Below the pieces are notes generated by a model. It searched no databases. It worked only from the letters and a program-made list of their open reading frames with translations, and was not told the origin of the DNA. The position numbers and the translations under genes are program-made. Shown here one piece after another: positions 35,950 through 46,540 of a stretch of DNA of 64,000 bases. The DNA is from Bedellia somnulentella (lineage: Eukaryota > Arthropoda > Insecta > Lepidoptera > Bedelliidae): the NCBI GenBank assembly GCA_963576735.1, contig OY755173.1:6356873-6420872 (forward strand), given 5' to 3'. Positions within the stretch are counted from its first letter, which is position 1, and each line of letters starts with the position of its first letter.

Positions 35950-36432
35950 TTCATTGTCATGTATTAAAAACCTTTCTGAACATTACTGGTACAACCTACC
36001 AGTATCTGCTACAGTATTGAACCGGCATCGTATTGAAGCATAAAGTAAGTCTTTCTATTTCATTACTTTTTGGTATGTTAGCGATCGAAAAGAAAGTGAA
36101 ATCCGTCTACGAAAATACTACGAATGGAAGAGACGTAGCGGCCGTTATGCTACGAGGCGGCAAAGGCGGCGGGCGGGCGGCTGCTCGTGCGCAGCGCGAA
36201 GAGAGGGGCATGCCGGCGCCGGTAGGTGTGCGCTACCCCGCCTCTACTATTTATTCGCAAGGCCACACTAGCACCGCGCCAGTGCGCACCCGGCGGTCGC
36301 GCACGATATACATATTCAACTCAAAGCTCGCGACTCAATAAAATACTTCGCGATATTCAAATCGCGCTCGGTGTTATGTTTATCTGAAAAGACTTTATTT
36401 TTATTCCAATTTTTTTAAACTGTTTATTTTAG
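35950..36432 (+). promoter_or_regulatory. CYP18A1 upstream region with CpG-rich block and possible UTR intron
   Basis: A donor consensus GTAAGT at 36045-36050 and a polypyrimidine-plus-AG acceptor at 36431-36432 could bracket a 5'UTR intron, with a small exon starting somewhere around 35.95-35.99 kb (TCATT initiator-like motif near 35952). Within it, about 36120-36310 is strikingly GC- and CpG-rich compared with the surrounding AT-rich DNA. Alternatively transcription starts inside the GC block, where GATATACAT (from 36305) could serve as a weak TATA. The long ORF across this block is most likely a by-product of its composition. Confidence 0.35.
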
Positions 36433-36446
36433 AGGACTATCCGAAA

Positions 36447-38762
36447 ATGTTTTCCAATTCGAAATTGTTGTGTGGTTTATGGCAAGTGATAAATTACTGC
36501 GTTACGCGAACATCACCATCGCTATTAGTGGCGGTGGTTGTAGCTTTCCTGGCGGTGAAGCTGGCGACGCTGATTCGCGAGATCCGAAAACTGCCGCCTG
36601 GTCCCTGGGCGCCGCCTGTCGTGGGGTACTTACCCTTCCTCGGCGTGCGCCATAAAACCTTCCTCGAGCTTGCCCGCAGTTATGGTGCTCTCTTTTCGGC
36701 GCGTCTCGGCAACCAACTTACAGTCGTTCTCAGCGACTACCGCCTCATCAGGGAAGCCTTCCGTCGTGAAGAATTCACTGGACGGCCCAGCACGCCTCTT
36801 ATGCATACTTTAGACGGACTCGGTAAGTACTGATAAATATTTGATCAACATTCAAGTTAGAAAAAAACCCTTGCTTATATATGAAATATTTTTTAAAATT
36901 AAAAAAAAAAATTTTTTACTAAATAAATCCAATAACATTAAGATAATAAATTTTTAACTTACCTTGATAAAAGTGTTTTAAAAAATCTAAATCTATGGTA
37001 AATGCAGAAGTGTTCAATATTATATTGTAGTAACTCTTGCGCATATCCCAGTCTCAGAGGATAGGTAGGCGGTCCTATGTCGCACCTCCCACAAGCACTA
37101 AACGCCTCCCTCTCCACAGGTATTATCAACAGTGAGGGACTCCTCTGGAAAAGCCAGCGACGATTTTTACACGAGAAGCTTCGTGAATTTGGAATGACTT
37201 ATATGGGAAATGGCAAAAAAGTTATGGAAGCGCGTATCAAAGTACGTATATTATTTTTTTTGTAAAATAATTTCATCAAAAAAAAATTTTGTGATTATTT
37301 ATGTTATTTTTTAACTCCCGATATTAAAGATATAACTTTGTCATTAGAACGAGGTGAACGAGTTGATGGAAAACCTTCGTAACACGGAAGGAGCTGCAGT
37401 GGATGCTAATCCCCTCCTCGCGCTGGGCGTGTCAAACGTCATCTGCGGCATCACCATGTCCGTCCGCTTCAGCCACGGAGATGCCCGCTTCGAAAGATTC
37501 AACCACCTTATTGAAGAAGGAATGAAGTTATTCGGAGAACTACATTATGGAGAATATGTTCCTCTTTATAATGTAAGTAGAATAATTAAAAAGAAATATA
37601 CAACACACTAGCAAACAAATTCTTAAGAATGTACAATAATATTTGTTTTTTCTTGTTATAGTATCTACCCGGCAAGGCCAAAGCACAAATCAAAATATCA
37701 CAAAACCGCGCAGAGATGTTCGAGTTCTATCAAAGTTTAATCGACGAACATAGAGCTACACTTGACATCAACAATGCCAGGGATCTTATCGATGTATATC
37801 TCATTGAGATTGAAAAGGCCAAACTCGAAGGCAGAGCCGGAGAACTGTTTGAAGGCAGAGATCATGGTCAGTATAAATGATTCAAACTAAGTGTATGCGT
37901 TGTTAGAACGTTGAATGTAGTTTTACATCTAAGTGAAGAAAAAGTATATTAACGGTTTACTTTATTTTCAGAACTTCAAATCAAACAAATTTTAGGAGAT
38001 CTATTTTCTGCGGGTATGGAAACTATTAAGTCGTCACTGTTATGGATGATTGTGTTTATGCTTCGGAATCCTGATGTGAAAAGGCGGGTACAGGAAGAAA
38101 TAGATTCAGTCGTCGGCCGAGAAAGACTTCCGACTATCGAAGATATGCCAAATTTGCCCTATACTGAAACTACGATACTTGAAACTCTTCGCATGTCTAG
38201 TATTGTTCCATTGGCAACTACACATTCTCCTACAAAGTAAGTAGAATATATATTTGCTTATGATTCTACAATATTTTTTATATAATATTATAAAAGAAAG
38301 TAAGATAACGCATTATCTAACATAAATTTAATTGTTTCTAGGGATGTCAACTTAAATGGCTACACGATTCCTGCCGGTTCACAAGTAGTTCCCCTTATAA
38401 ACTGTGTGCACATGGACCCCAAGCTTTGGAAAGAACCGAACAAATTCAACCCCAGTAGATTCATTGATGAAAACGGCAAGATCAAGAGGCCCGAATTCTT
38501 CATGCCTTTTGGAGTGGGCCGAAGGATGTGTCTGGGAGATGTTTTAGCAAGGATGGAAATGTTTATGTTTTTTGCCTGTACGATGCACCAGTTTGATTTA
38601 GAAGTAGAAGATGGGGCAGCTCTTCCGTCTCTGGAAGGTATAGTAGGTGCCACGATAGCCCCGCAGTCATTCCGTGCCAAGTTCGTGCCCCGCGTGGTGC
38701 CCGACCCGCAGGTGACTCCGCCGACCGACCATCAGCACCTCCGCAACGTTGGAGCTCACTAA
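36447..38762 (+). CDS. Cyp18a1: Cytochrome P450 CYP18A1 (ecdysteroid 26-hydroxylase)
   Basis: Six coding exons: 36447-36822, 37120-37241, 37348-37572, 37662-37866, 37972-38236 and 38342-38762. All introns are GT-AG and the spliced frame gives 537 aa. Seen: hydrophobic N-terminal anchor (about residues 22-43), the hinge LPPGPW (49-54), I-helix AGMET (323-327), K-helix ETLR (380-383), meander PSRF (435-438) and the heme loop FGVGRRMCLG with Cys461 as iron ligand. Length and the GRRMCLGDVLARME stretch match CYP18A1. Known for the family: a microsomal P450 that hydroxylates ecdysteroids at C26 and oxidises them further, inactivating the moulting hormone. The start was chosen because ATG 36447 opens exon 1 just before the anchor. 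A splice-acceptor-like site at 36431-36432 suggests a 5'UTR intron. All introns are short and repeat-free. The gene is convergent with phantom. Family call is strong; exon ends come from frame and splice consensus only. Confidence 0.93.
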
Positions 38763-38859
38763 TCGGTGTTCAACCGAGCCACAAAATTTCACCCACCAGT
38801 ATTTTGATCACTCGTTTTAGAGCGTATCTATGACATTAGAAATATAAATTAGGTTAATG

Positions 38860-38865
38860 AATAAA
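38860..38865 (+). terminator. CYP18A1 polyadenylation signal
   Basis: AATAAA lies 98 bp after the CYP18A1 stop codon. A second AATAAA at 39046-39051 could serve a longer 3'UTR. Which one is used cannot be told from sequence. Confidence 0.55.
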
Positions 38866-39486
38866 TTATGTGGATGACGTCGTTAGGGCGACAGTCGAGG
38901 CTGTGCGTAAAGTGTTCAATTTTTAATTTACAATTAGTATTAGAATACACCAACGTTGAGATTGTCACATTAGATTTCATGGTTTTTGATTTGCCGTCTC
39001 GTTTGGTAGCTTTTAGAAGTAATTAATGTTTGTTACTTGATTATCAATAAATTCTAGTATACCAAAATGTTTGAACGATCTAGGTCATTATTTATTAAGA
39101 TCACTTGTATTGAAATTTGAGTATTTGTGAGTGTGCTATGCTGTGTGATCTCATAAACATGTTTAGGAAATGATGGATGATTTTTGTGATTAAAACCTAT
39201 GAATACAATGTTATCATTCCAATAACCATAGTAGTAAGTTGTTTACATGCAAACAATACAGATACCATTACTATTTGAGGCTGATCAAAATATTGTTTTT
39301 ATGCTTGTTAATTTTAAATTCTCCGACAGTTATAAAAATAACACAAATTCAGTTAAAATTGTGTAACCATCAAATTGTGTTAAGCATTGTACATACATAG
39401 GTTTAATGTTTGTTTTAGGAATCTGATTATTTTTAAGTGTTGAACTTCAAATATAAGAAAAATATTACAACAATTAATTGAATCAT

Positions 39487-39492
39487 TTTATT
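39487..39492 (-). terminator. phantom polyadenylation signal
   Basis: Minus-strand AATAAA (TTTATT on the given strand), 76 bp beyond the phantom stop codon. Together with the CYP18A1 signals this leaves about 0.4-0.6 kb between the two convergent transcripts. Confidence 0.55.
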
Positions 39493-39567
39493 TCCATCCA
39501 TTTTACACTATTTTCGATTGAGTTCTTTTCTTGATATTCTTGATTTTAAACTTTGCATCCTTATATA

Positions 39568-42500
39568 TCAAATACGTTCACATATATAAAGAACATGTGG
39601 AGGTGACAGAGTGAGTCCGACTTTCCCCATCATAGCCGATTTGGAAGGGTGTTGTCCAGCCAGAGACAAGTTCCAACGACGAATGAGCCGAGCTACCAAC
39701 CCACAAGTTAGCATTCGAGATAGCTCATCACCAGGGCACATGCGTTTACCTACAAACAAGAAAATATAAGTTTAACAAACAATTTTTTCTATACATAATG
39801 AGTGAGTAAACTGTTTGGCATGGAACCCGTACAACTTAAATCACACTGATAGTAATAGTAGTGTGTACTTATAGTATCAAAGTCAAACAGAAAACAACGA
39901 TGAGTCACTGATTTGTCAAGAAATGTAGTGGATAGAAGTGGGTATGTAGGTTCTCAAAAGAAAAAATATCTAGTCGAGAGTGCAAACGCACTTTATTTGT
40001 AACTACAATTAAATAATACGATTAACCACCCCTCTAATAATTTTTATCTTGCTATCACTTTCAAACGCTGCAAGGCGATCATATCTAAACTGAAACTCAG
40101 AGACATAGATATGTGAGCATTAGAATCGCATTTAATCGATTGATTGGCTTATGTGTACATTTAAAAAATATGCCAAATACTTGGTGAAACTGTATACAAC
40201 ACCTTGATTTTAAGAACTTAGATATCTTATATGTTCTGTACAATTACAAAATCATAATTTAAAAATGGAGTCATGTCATGTTTCCTTGCTTGTTAGTTAG
40301 TTAGACGTTTCGGCTAACAAAATCTTACATCTTTTCTTCAATACAATTACGCACCAGTTTGAAACGGTATGAACTCCTGCGGTTTCAGTAGGCTCCTGTC
40401 AGCATCTAGAAATCGATCTGGTTTATACTCTTCCGGATCTTCCCAGTAGTCAGCATTCATGTGGATTGCCCACTGCAGCGGAACCACCATGGTTCCTTTC
40501 GGAATTTTGTAATTGCCCAGATATGTGTCCTTGAAAGAATTAATAATTAGGAATCTAATGTACGCTTACTATTTTTATGGAAAGTCTGAAAATGTCATCA
40601 AAAGAAGAGCGAACAGTGGCGCGGTAAATTAAACTGTGAATAGTTTAATGCTAAATCTGAACGAAACTGAAATGAAAGTGCGCTATCCTATTCCGTTTCT
40701 TATGCTTATGTATGATAGCGAATGTTTGGAGAAGAAGTACAGAAGTCGACCAATTGTACTAAAAACATAACATAACATAACATAAACGTTCACGCCGAAT
40801 ATCCCCGAAGGGGTTGGCAGAGGTACTAATACTTCTGAACATCACGTGACTGTGTCACCTGGTGTTCAGAGTTTTGGTGTACTAAAAACGAGGTCAATTA
40901 TACATCATAGTATAAAAATTTGGGCTTTGTGAGTGATGCGGTGGGGAAGATAATTCGGTATGCAAAGTTTTTTTTTGGTATTTATTAAATATTTTTATTC
41001 GATAGCAAACACAAAAATAAAAAACTGATTTGAATAATTTTTATTTAAAATGAGTAATTGCAAAGTTATTATTTTTTAAAGATTGTTCAACTTTTGTACT
41101 TAATGACGTCATCGGTCGAAAATATCACGTAGCGACATGCAAATAAAGCAAAATGTTTAGTAAAAATGTTGCTAATTGCAAAATATTTCACGAATTTGTG
41201 ATACCAAATGAAATTATTACGATATTATACTAAACAAACCTATGATTTTCGATATTTTATTAATAAACTGCAAGAACGAATGTCTTTGACATAACGCTGA
41301 AGGTCAAATACTGCTACAGTTTTTTGCTAAAATAACGGTCATCTTAGCTTTGTTTGATTTAATTTCAAGAAAATATGTTTTAAAAACATAATATCTCGAA
41401 ATGGTTTCGTAATCAGCACCACTTTTGTAAAACTTTGCATACCGAATTTCGTAAATAAGATAGGAATGTTAAAATCGTAAGGGCGCATAGCGAGGATGGA
41501 TGAGAATAAATTGGTAAAATATACGATATAACCAATGTTGATGGTATTTTATCCTGTTTTAGGACAGATCATCTAATCTGAGGATGATTTGGACATTACT
41601 GATCATTTACATATTTAATTTCACATTCTACCTGTAAACATCCATGAGGTATTCCAATAGGTACTATCGATCGCAGCCGTTGTGTTTCACAGATATTTGC
41701 CATCAATCGAGGTAACCTATTTCCATCAATTTCTCCTTCCTCAGGGTATACTTCCATTAGTTCATCTCGGATTAACTTCTAAAATATAGAGTTGAGGCAT
41801 GTCAATATTATATGAATATATAAATAGCCAATATACGAGTACCTGTATATATAATGTATTTGTAATGTAAGATTGATAGGCTGATTGAACTTCATTTAAA
41901 CTCTGAGAAAAAAGACATACATACATACTAATATAAGAGGCGACTAACGGTATTGGGGCTTTTAAGGGTTTTTTGGGCGATGCGGTTGGAGACCCATCAC
42001 CAACAACCTTTATTTTACCATCATTTCCCCACTCAAATTTCCAAAAGTGGCTGAGGAATTTTTCATTCCTTAGCTCTGGCTACCCCTTTAAGGGATTTAA
42101 AGCCGTGAGTATATGTATGTATGTATGTACATAAAACAATCTCAAGTGCTAACTTTTGATCGTATCGGTCCGTGAAGGTAAGGGATTTATTAACAAATGT
42201 GATAGGATACGTATCATGTTAGAAGTCCGTGTGTCACGGAAAATAGGTAGGAAATATCAGCTCTAGTTGGACCATTTATATATTTAGAAGTGTAAATGCC
42301 AAAAAGGCAGCTACAGCTTCAGAATTAGAAGTTTTGGTATTAACTTCAGGAAAATATTGTATTATAAAGGACTAATGGAGAATGATTGTCAGCTACATTG
42401 CCCAACCATCATTTAAAAAGACTCAATACCCTTAGAAGCCTCATACAAAACGCAAGCATCATCGGAAGAATTGTCTGGAAGAATTAGGTTTAGTGATACA

Positions 42501-44743
42501 TCATAATGATTCCATAATCAGGCGTCAGCGTGTGTCTAAAAATAACATTGTTTTTTGCTCATAATTGGCGGTGATAATATTAATACCTGTTCTTGGGGAT
42601 ATAAAGCCAAAAATAGTAGTAGCCATGACAAGGTTACTGAACTCGTATCAAGTCCCGCACCAAACATATCAGCCAGTAGGTAGTGCATCTGTTCATCCGT
42701 CATGAATTTACTGTTCTCATCACCTTCTTCAAATCTTTTCTTCTGTTCTTCAAGAAATTTGTCTAAAATGCATTCGTTTTTATTCGGTATTAATGTTTCG
42801 GGATCAAAATAATGTTCTTCAGTAGTAGATGCGTATTTGCTATATTTGATACACTTAATATGACCGAATGGATGTTCATTGAATAGGTTATGATGAGGAG
42901 CAAATTCTGCGCCTTTTGGTGTTTCCAAATCAAGCATTTTTCTTCGTCTGTTAATTATACTTGCGTACAGTCTATGTGTTTGTGCTTGACCTCTTAAGAG
43001 CACATCCATGGTTTTCTTGACACCGGATGAAAAAAACCTGTAAGATTTTTTGGATTTTGCATGAATAAAACCTTAATTACACAAAAAATAAATGCCAAGT
43101 ATTAAATCGAGTTAGAGTCACACATAAGGAGATAAAAATTGCTAATATTTTATTTATTAAGTAAATCAAGGTTATATAAGATTTTAAAAAAAGGTTAATT
43201 ATGAACTATACATAATGTCTAAGGTATGTAATAATTTACTCTAACTTAAACGGCACATGGCAAAATCATACAAAAAGCATTAGAAACAATACTTTTATAT
43301 TCGTGAATGAAATAATCTTAGAACTGTAAATTATATAATCAAGTCAATATTTTAAAAATAATTTATCTAAAAATTTAACGTAAGTACGTAGTTATCGCTT
43401 AAAATGGGAGTAATTAATTACTTTTAGTGTCGTTTTAAAACTAGATGACTTACATATTTTGATACTTTTGAAGTAAAACTGATTAATTTTCGCATCAATT
43501 TTATCAACGAAGTAATATAAAGAATTTTTATTTTACATAATAGTTCTACTTACCTTATGAAGGGTAAAAAGTTAACTACTCCTGCCACCCCCATTTCGTG
43601 AGTTCCTTCCTCCTGTATCTGGCGAAACCATTGCCAAGTTTTGTCTTCCGACGGGAATTTGAACCCGAATATTATATCATTTATTATATTCCCGAGTGTT
43701 TCTGTTACCATATGACTAAGATCCAATGTGCCTTGATGATGCAGATTAACATTCTAAAAAACATGTATCTGTTGTCAAAAATACACCATTAAAATTTGAC
43801 AAATAGATACCAAGTATTTGATTTTTTGCACGTCGTCTCACATTTGTTAGAGGCAAGGTCACTTTCAAAGGAGCAGCCGATTTTTTTGTTGCATATAAGA
43901 ACTTTGATCTTGTCAAATGAGTTCGGGCACCTTTAAATGCTTACAATAATTTACAAAGCAGGTTTCCCGCTGTTTTTTGGAATATGCCGATTAAACTTAT
44001 GAATGGCTTTTAATATTACCTAATAGCAAGAGACGATACTTAAGCAGATGCCTTATTTTATTTTAGAAATACTACATTTACATTTATTTCTTAAATCAAA
44101 AATTTCGTTCTTTCGTTTTATCTTTCGTTCTAAAATCAAAAATTGATCTCGTTTAACAAGTGCACGGTAAATATGTGATAAATATTAAATTTGCAGTACA
44201 ATTATACATACCTCTAAGAAATCGTTAACCCCTTCTGCAATACGCTTTTCTAATTTATCGCGAGACTGACCAAATTTACTCATACCAAAACTTTTTAACC
44301 ATGAAGTAATCAACTTTCTTTGATCCTTCCACAGGCTTCCTTCGGCGCAGATAATGCCTTTAAAATTAAAATAAATTAGAAAAAAAACTTTTAGATATTT
44401 CTCAATAATATTTACATTTATTACCATTCCCGTGCATAATTCCATGTGTAAGGAAGAGCGGGGCTCTACCTGAGAAGGTTTCTTTCGAAAAGGCTTCTCT
44501 AATAACTTTTGGATCGGATAACACAACTGTGTATACACTGCCCAATCGGATGCCATAAATTGGACCAAATGCTTTAGATAAGGCTGTGAGGGTCAGATGA
44601 GGCTGTTTGGGGTCCAGGTATGGCAAGTAACCGACGACAGGTAGACCCCAGGGGCCTGGCGGCAAATTTTGCCAGTCCCTTATTTTCTTAAATACCCAAT
44701 ATCCTATCACCAAAGAACATATCCACAGGAAAAATAAATCCAT
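39568..44743 (-). CDS. phm: Cytochrome P450 CYP306A1, phantom (ecdysteroid 25-hydroxylase)
   Basis: Seven coding exons read on the minus strand: 44743-44425, 44357-44212, 43753-43554, 43037-42587, 41778-41632, 40529-40355 and 39749-39568. All junctions are GT-AG and the frame closes to 539 aa. Seen: short N-terminal anchor (about 2-18), LPPGPWGLP from residue 27, I-helix AGLDTS (349-354), K-helix ETQR (403-406), PDRF (458-461) and heme loop FQTGKRMCPG with Cys484. The last intron splits the Gly480 codon just before the heme cysteine. Known for the family: a Halloween gene acting in the ER of prothoracic gland cells, 25-hydroxylating the ketodiol on the way to ecdysone. Introns of 0.8-1.1 kb carry a family S SINE, a family T copy, a decayed T copy, a consensus CRE TGACGTCA (41104-41111) and an FTZ-F1-like CAAGGTCA (43854-43861). 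A splice acceptor 9 bp upstream of the ATG (44754-44753) implies a non-coding first exon. Confidence 0.93.
40767..40877 (-). mobile_element. Family S SINE 3' part in phantom intron 6
   Basis: (CATAA)n tail and the last 100 bp of a subfamily 1 copy, 5'-truncated, flanked by the 12-bp duplication TGTACTAAAAAC (40755-40766 and 40878-40889). Confidence 0.8.
41936..42129 (+). mobile_element. Family T copy in phantom intron 4
   Basis: Subfamily A, 5'-truncated at AGAGGCGACTAACGG; antisense to phantom, between coding exons 4 and 5. Confidence 0.8.
42306..42480 (-). mobile_element. Decayed family T copy in phantom intron 4
   Basis: TTGCCCAACCATCATTTAAA, GACTCAATACCCTTAGAAGC and CATCGGAAGAA keep the family order; strongly diverged. 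Confidence 0.45.
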
Positions 44744-46408
44744 GTTTGGTATCTGAAACGGAAAACAACTGTTACTTTAAATAAATAAGGCGCAAGAACT
44801 TGACAACTGTAGGAATTAAAAAAAAAATGAAGTGAGTATAAATAATATTTTGACATCCCACATTTTTCGCTTAACAACAACAACTATAATATAGCGTAAA
44901 CCAGTATTCTGAAAATAAATATCGCACTAATCAATAGTAAAGCAAATCGATTTAATGGAAGTATATTTTTAATGTAAAAGGTAGTTAGTAAAACGTATTA
45001 CCACTTACGGTTTAATAAAAACATAATATTAATACACAAAATGTGTTGTGATTATTGTGAAATGTGATACCGATGCTTACTTAGGTTGTAGAGTAAAATA
45101 ACTTTTATAAAATAATTTTTATTTTATTTTATTAACTAAATACAAGGTGAGCTCTAAAATAACGAACAAAGAACATATTATTATTAGATATACACGGGCC
45201 ATACACGAGTTGTCTTAACATCTCTTAAACGATGTCGAAATATGCAACAGAGACGCGTATTACGTAATTTGAGTGATTTGACATTGACTGAATGAGATAG
45301 AGTTTGTGTGATAAGGGAAAAATTGTAGCTTGATAGCAAATGTGTTAAGTATATTGGAAATGACTTTATCTAATTTCCCAGTTCTATGGAAAATAATTAT
45401 TTAGAAAAATGTGGCACCGATTTTTTTTATCATCCATAATATCACTTTTAAAATATTCTAAATTACATCAAAAATTTTGCAAAACTTCTTCTTAAACTTT
45501 TAAATGTGGTACATTTGTTTTTCAAACTCTGTATAAGAATAAAATACACTGATACAAAACTGCCCAGGTTAAATATTCGATATATTGAATTAATATATCT
45601 TAATGGTTCTCAAACATTATACGTAACCATTTAGGCAGTTGCAACCCCTGATACGTGATTTTTTAATGTATATAAAAATATACAAAATATTCAAACTCTG
45701 TATAATAATAATAATATATATAGTATAGTATAATTATAGTATATCTATATAAAAAAACCTATTAGCAGTGTTACTGGACCTGTTCGATATGATCCTAATC
45801 TTCTTATAAATGCAAAACTTGTGATGTTTGGACTTTTGTTGTTGAATATCGCTGGATTTGATCACCACCGTGTATATATTGTTAACATTTTTACGTAGGT
45901 TTCTTATTAACTCGACAAATTATATATTTTTGGTGGAATCATAACATTTACAATAAATAGGGGAGAGTGGGTGCTATTTTGTAAGGAAAAGTTTTAAAAA
46001 CCGAATTAAATATTTCAAGCAGTTAAGCAATATAAGATTCTTTCTTCTGTAAGACATACTTACTTGATAATTTACAAAATTGACTTCCTTATTTGAACAC
46101 AAAATAGCATTATAAAAATAATCAATTTAGTGCTTGCAATTTGCTACTTATGAACTATTTAGCGTAAATCGTAATTCAATAAAAACGTAAAAATGAAGAA
46201 GGTATGAAACTCACATAGCTTGAACATAACATATAATCATAGGGAATATGAATACAATACGTTAGCATGCAAGGAGGCAGTTCTCATATTCTAAGATCGT
46301 CATTTCAATCAGTGTTGCCAACACAGCAACAAGCGTGCCTGGCCACGTGCTTAGTACAATGGTTAAAAATCTGCTTTACTAAAAATGTCTATATAAATCA
46401 TATATTAC

Positions 46409-46540
46409 CTCGGTTGTTGTTGGTTGTCATTCGCTGTTGAATAATGTTTTTGTAGACTATGCAACGTGCAACGGTTTTAATTGTTATTGTCACAGATAAT
46501 CTACGTTGACCTGAGACTCTCCGGCTGCCGAGAAGTGACT
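46409..46540 (-). promoter_or_regulatory. Candidate phantom promoter and non-coding exon 1
   Basis: On the minus strand an initiator-like TCAGT (46542-46538) is followed, 130 bp later, by a CAA-rich leader that ends in a good splice donor, GAG|GTAATA, with the last exon base at 46409. The matching acceptor is the TTTCAG just before the phantom ATG, so the spliced leader would run from 46409 to 44752 across a 1.65-kb intron. No TATA box is visible. The assignment is inference from splice signals and unique, repeat-free sequence; transcript data are needed. Confidence 0.4.

Larger units (their letters stand above)
38763..39567. other. Convergent intergenic spacer and both 3'UTRs
   Basis: 805 bp of AT-rich, repeat-free sequence between the two P450 stop codons. 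It holds the polyadenylation signals of both genes and no ORF or recognisable repeat. Confidence 0.8.

Noticed and set aside
36033..36341. 102-codon plus-strand ORF upstream of CYP18A1
   Set aside because: Low-complexity Gly/Arg/Ala across a CpG-rich block, no domain; composition explains it and it lies in a likely 5'UTR intron.
38360..38680. 106-codon minus-strand ORF
   Set aside because: Antisense to CYP18A1 exon 6, which carries the heme-binding motif on the plus strand.
45075..45119. TATA box plus donor as an alternative phantom promoter
   Set aside because: TATAAAA on the minus strand lies only about 33 bp before a GTAAGC donor, leaving almost no exon; the 46.4-kb leader fits better.
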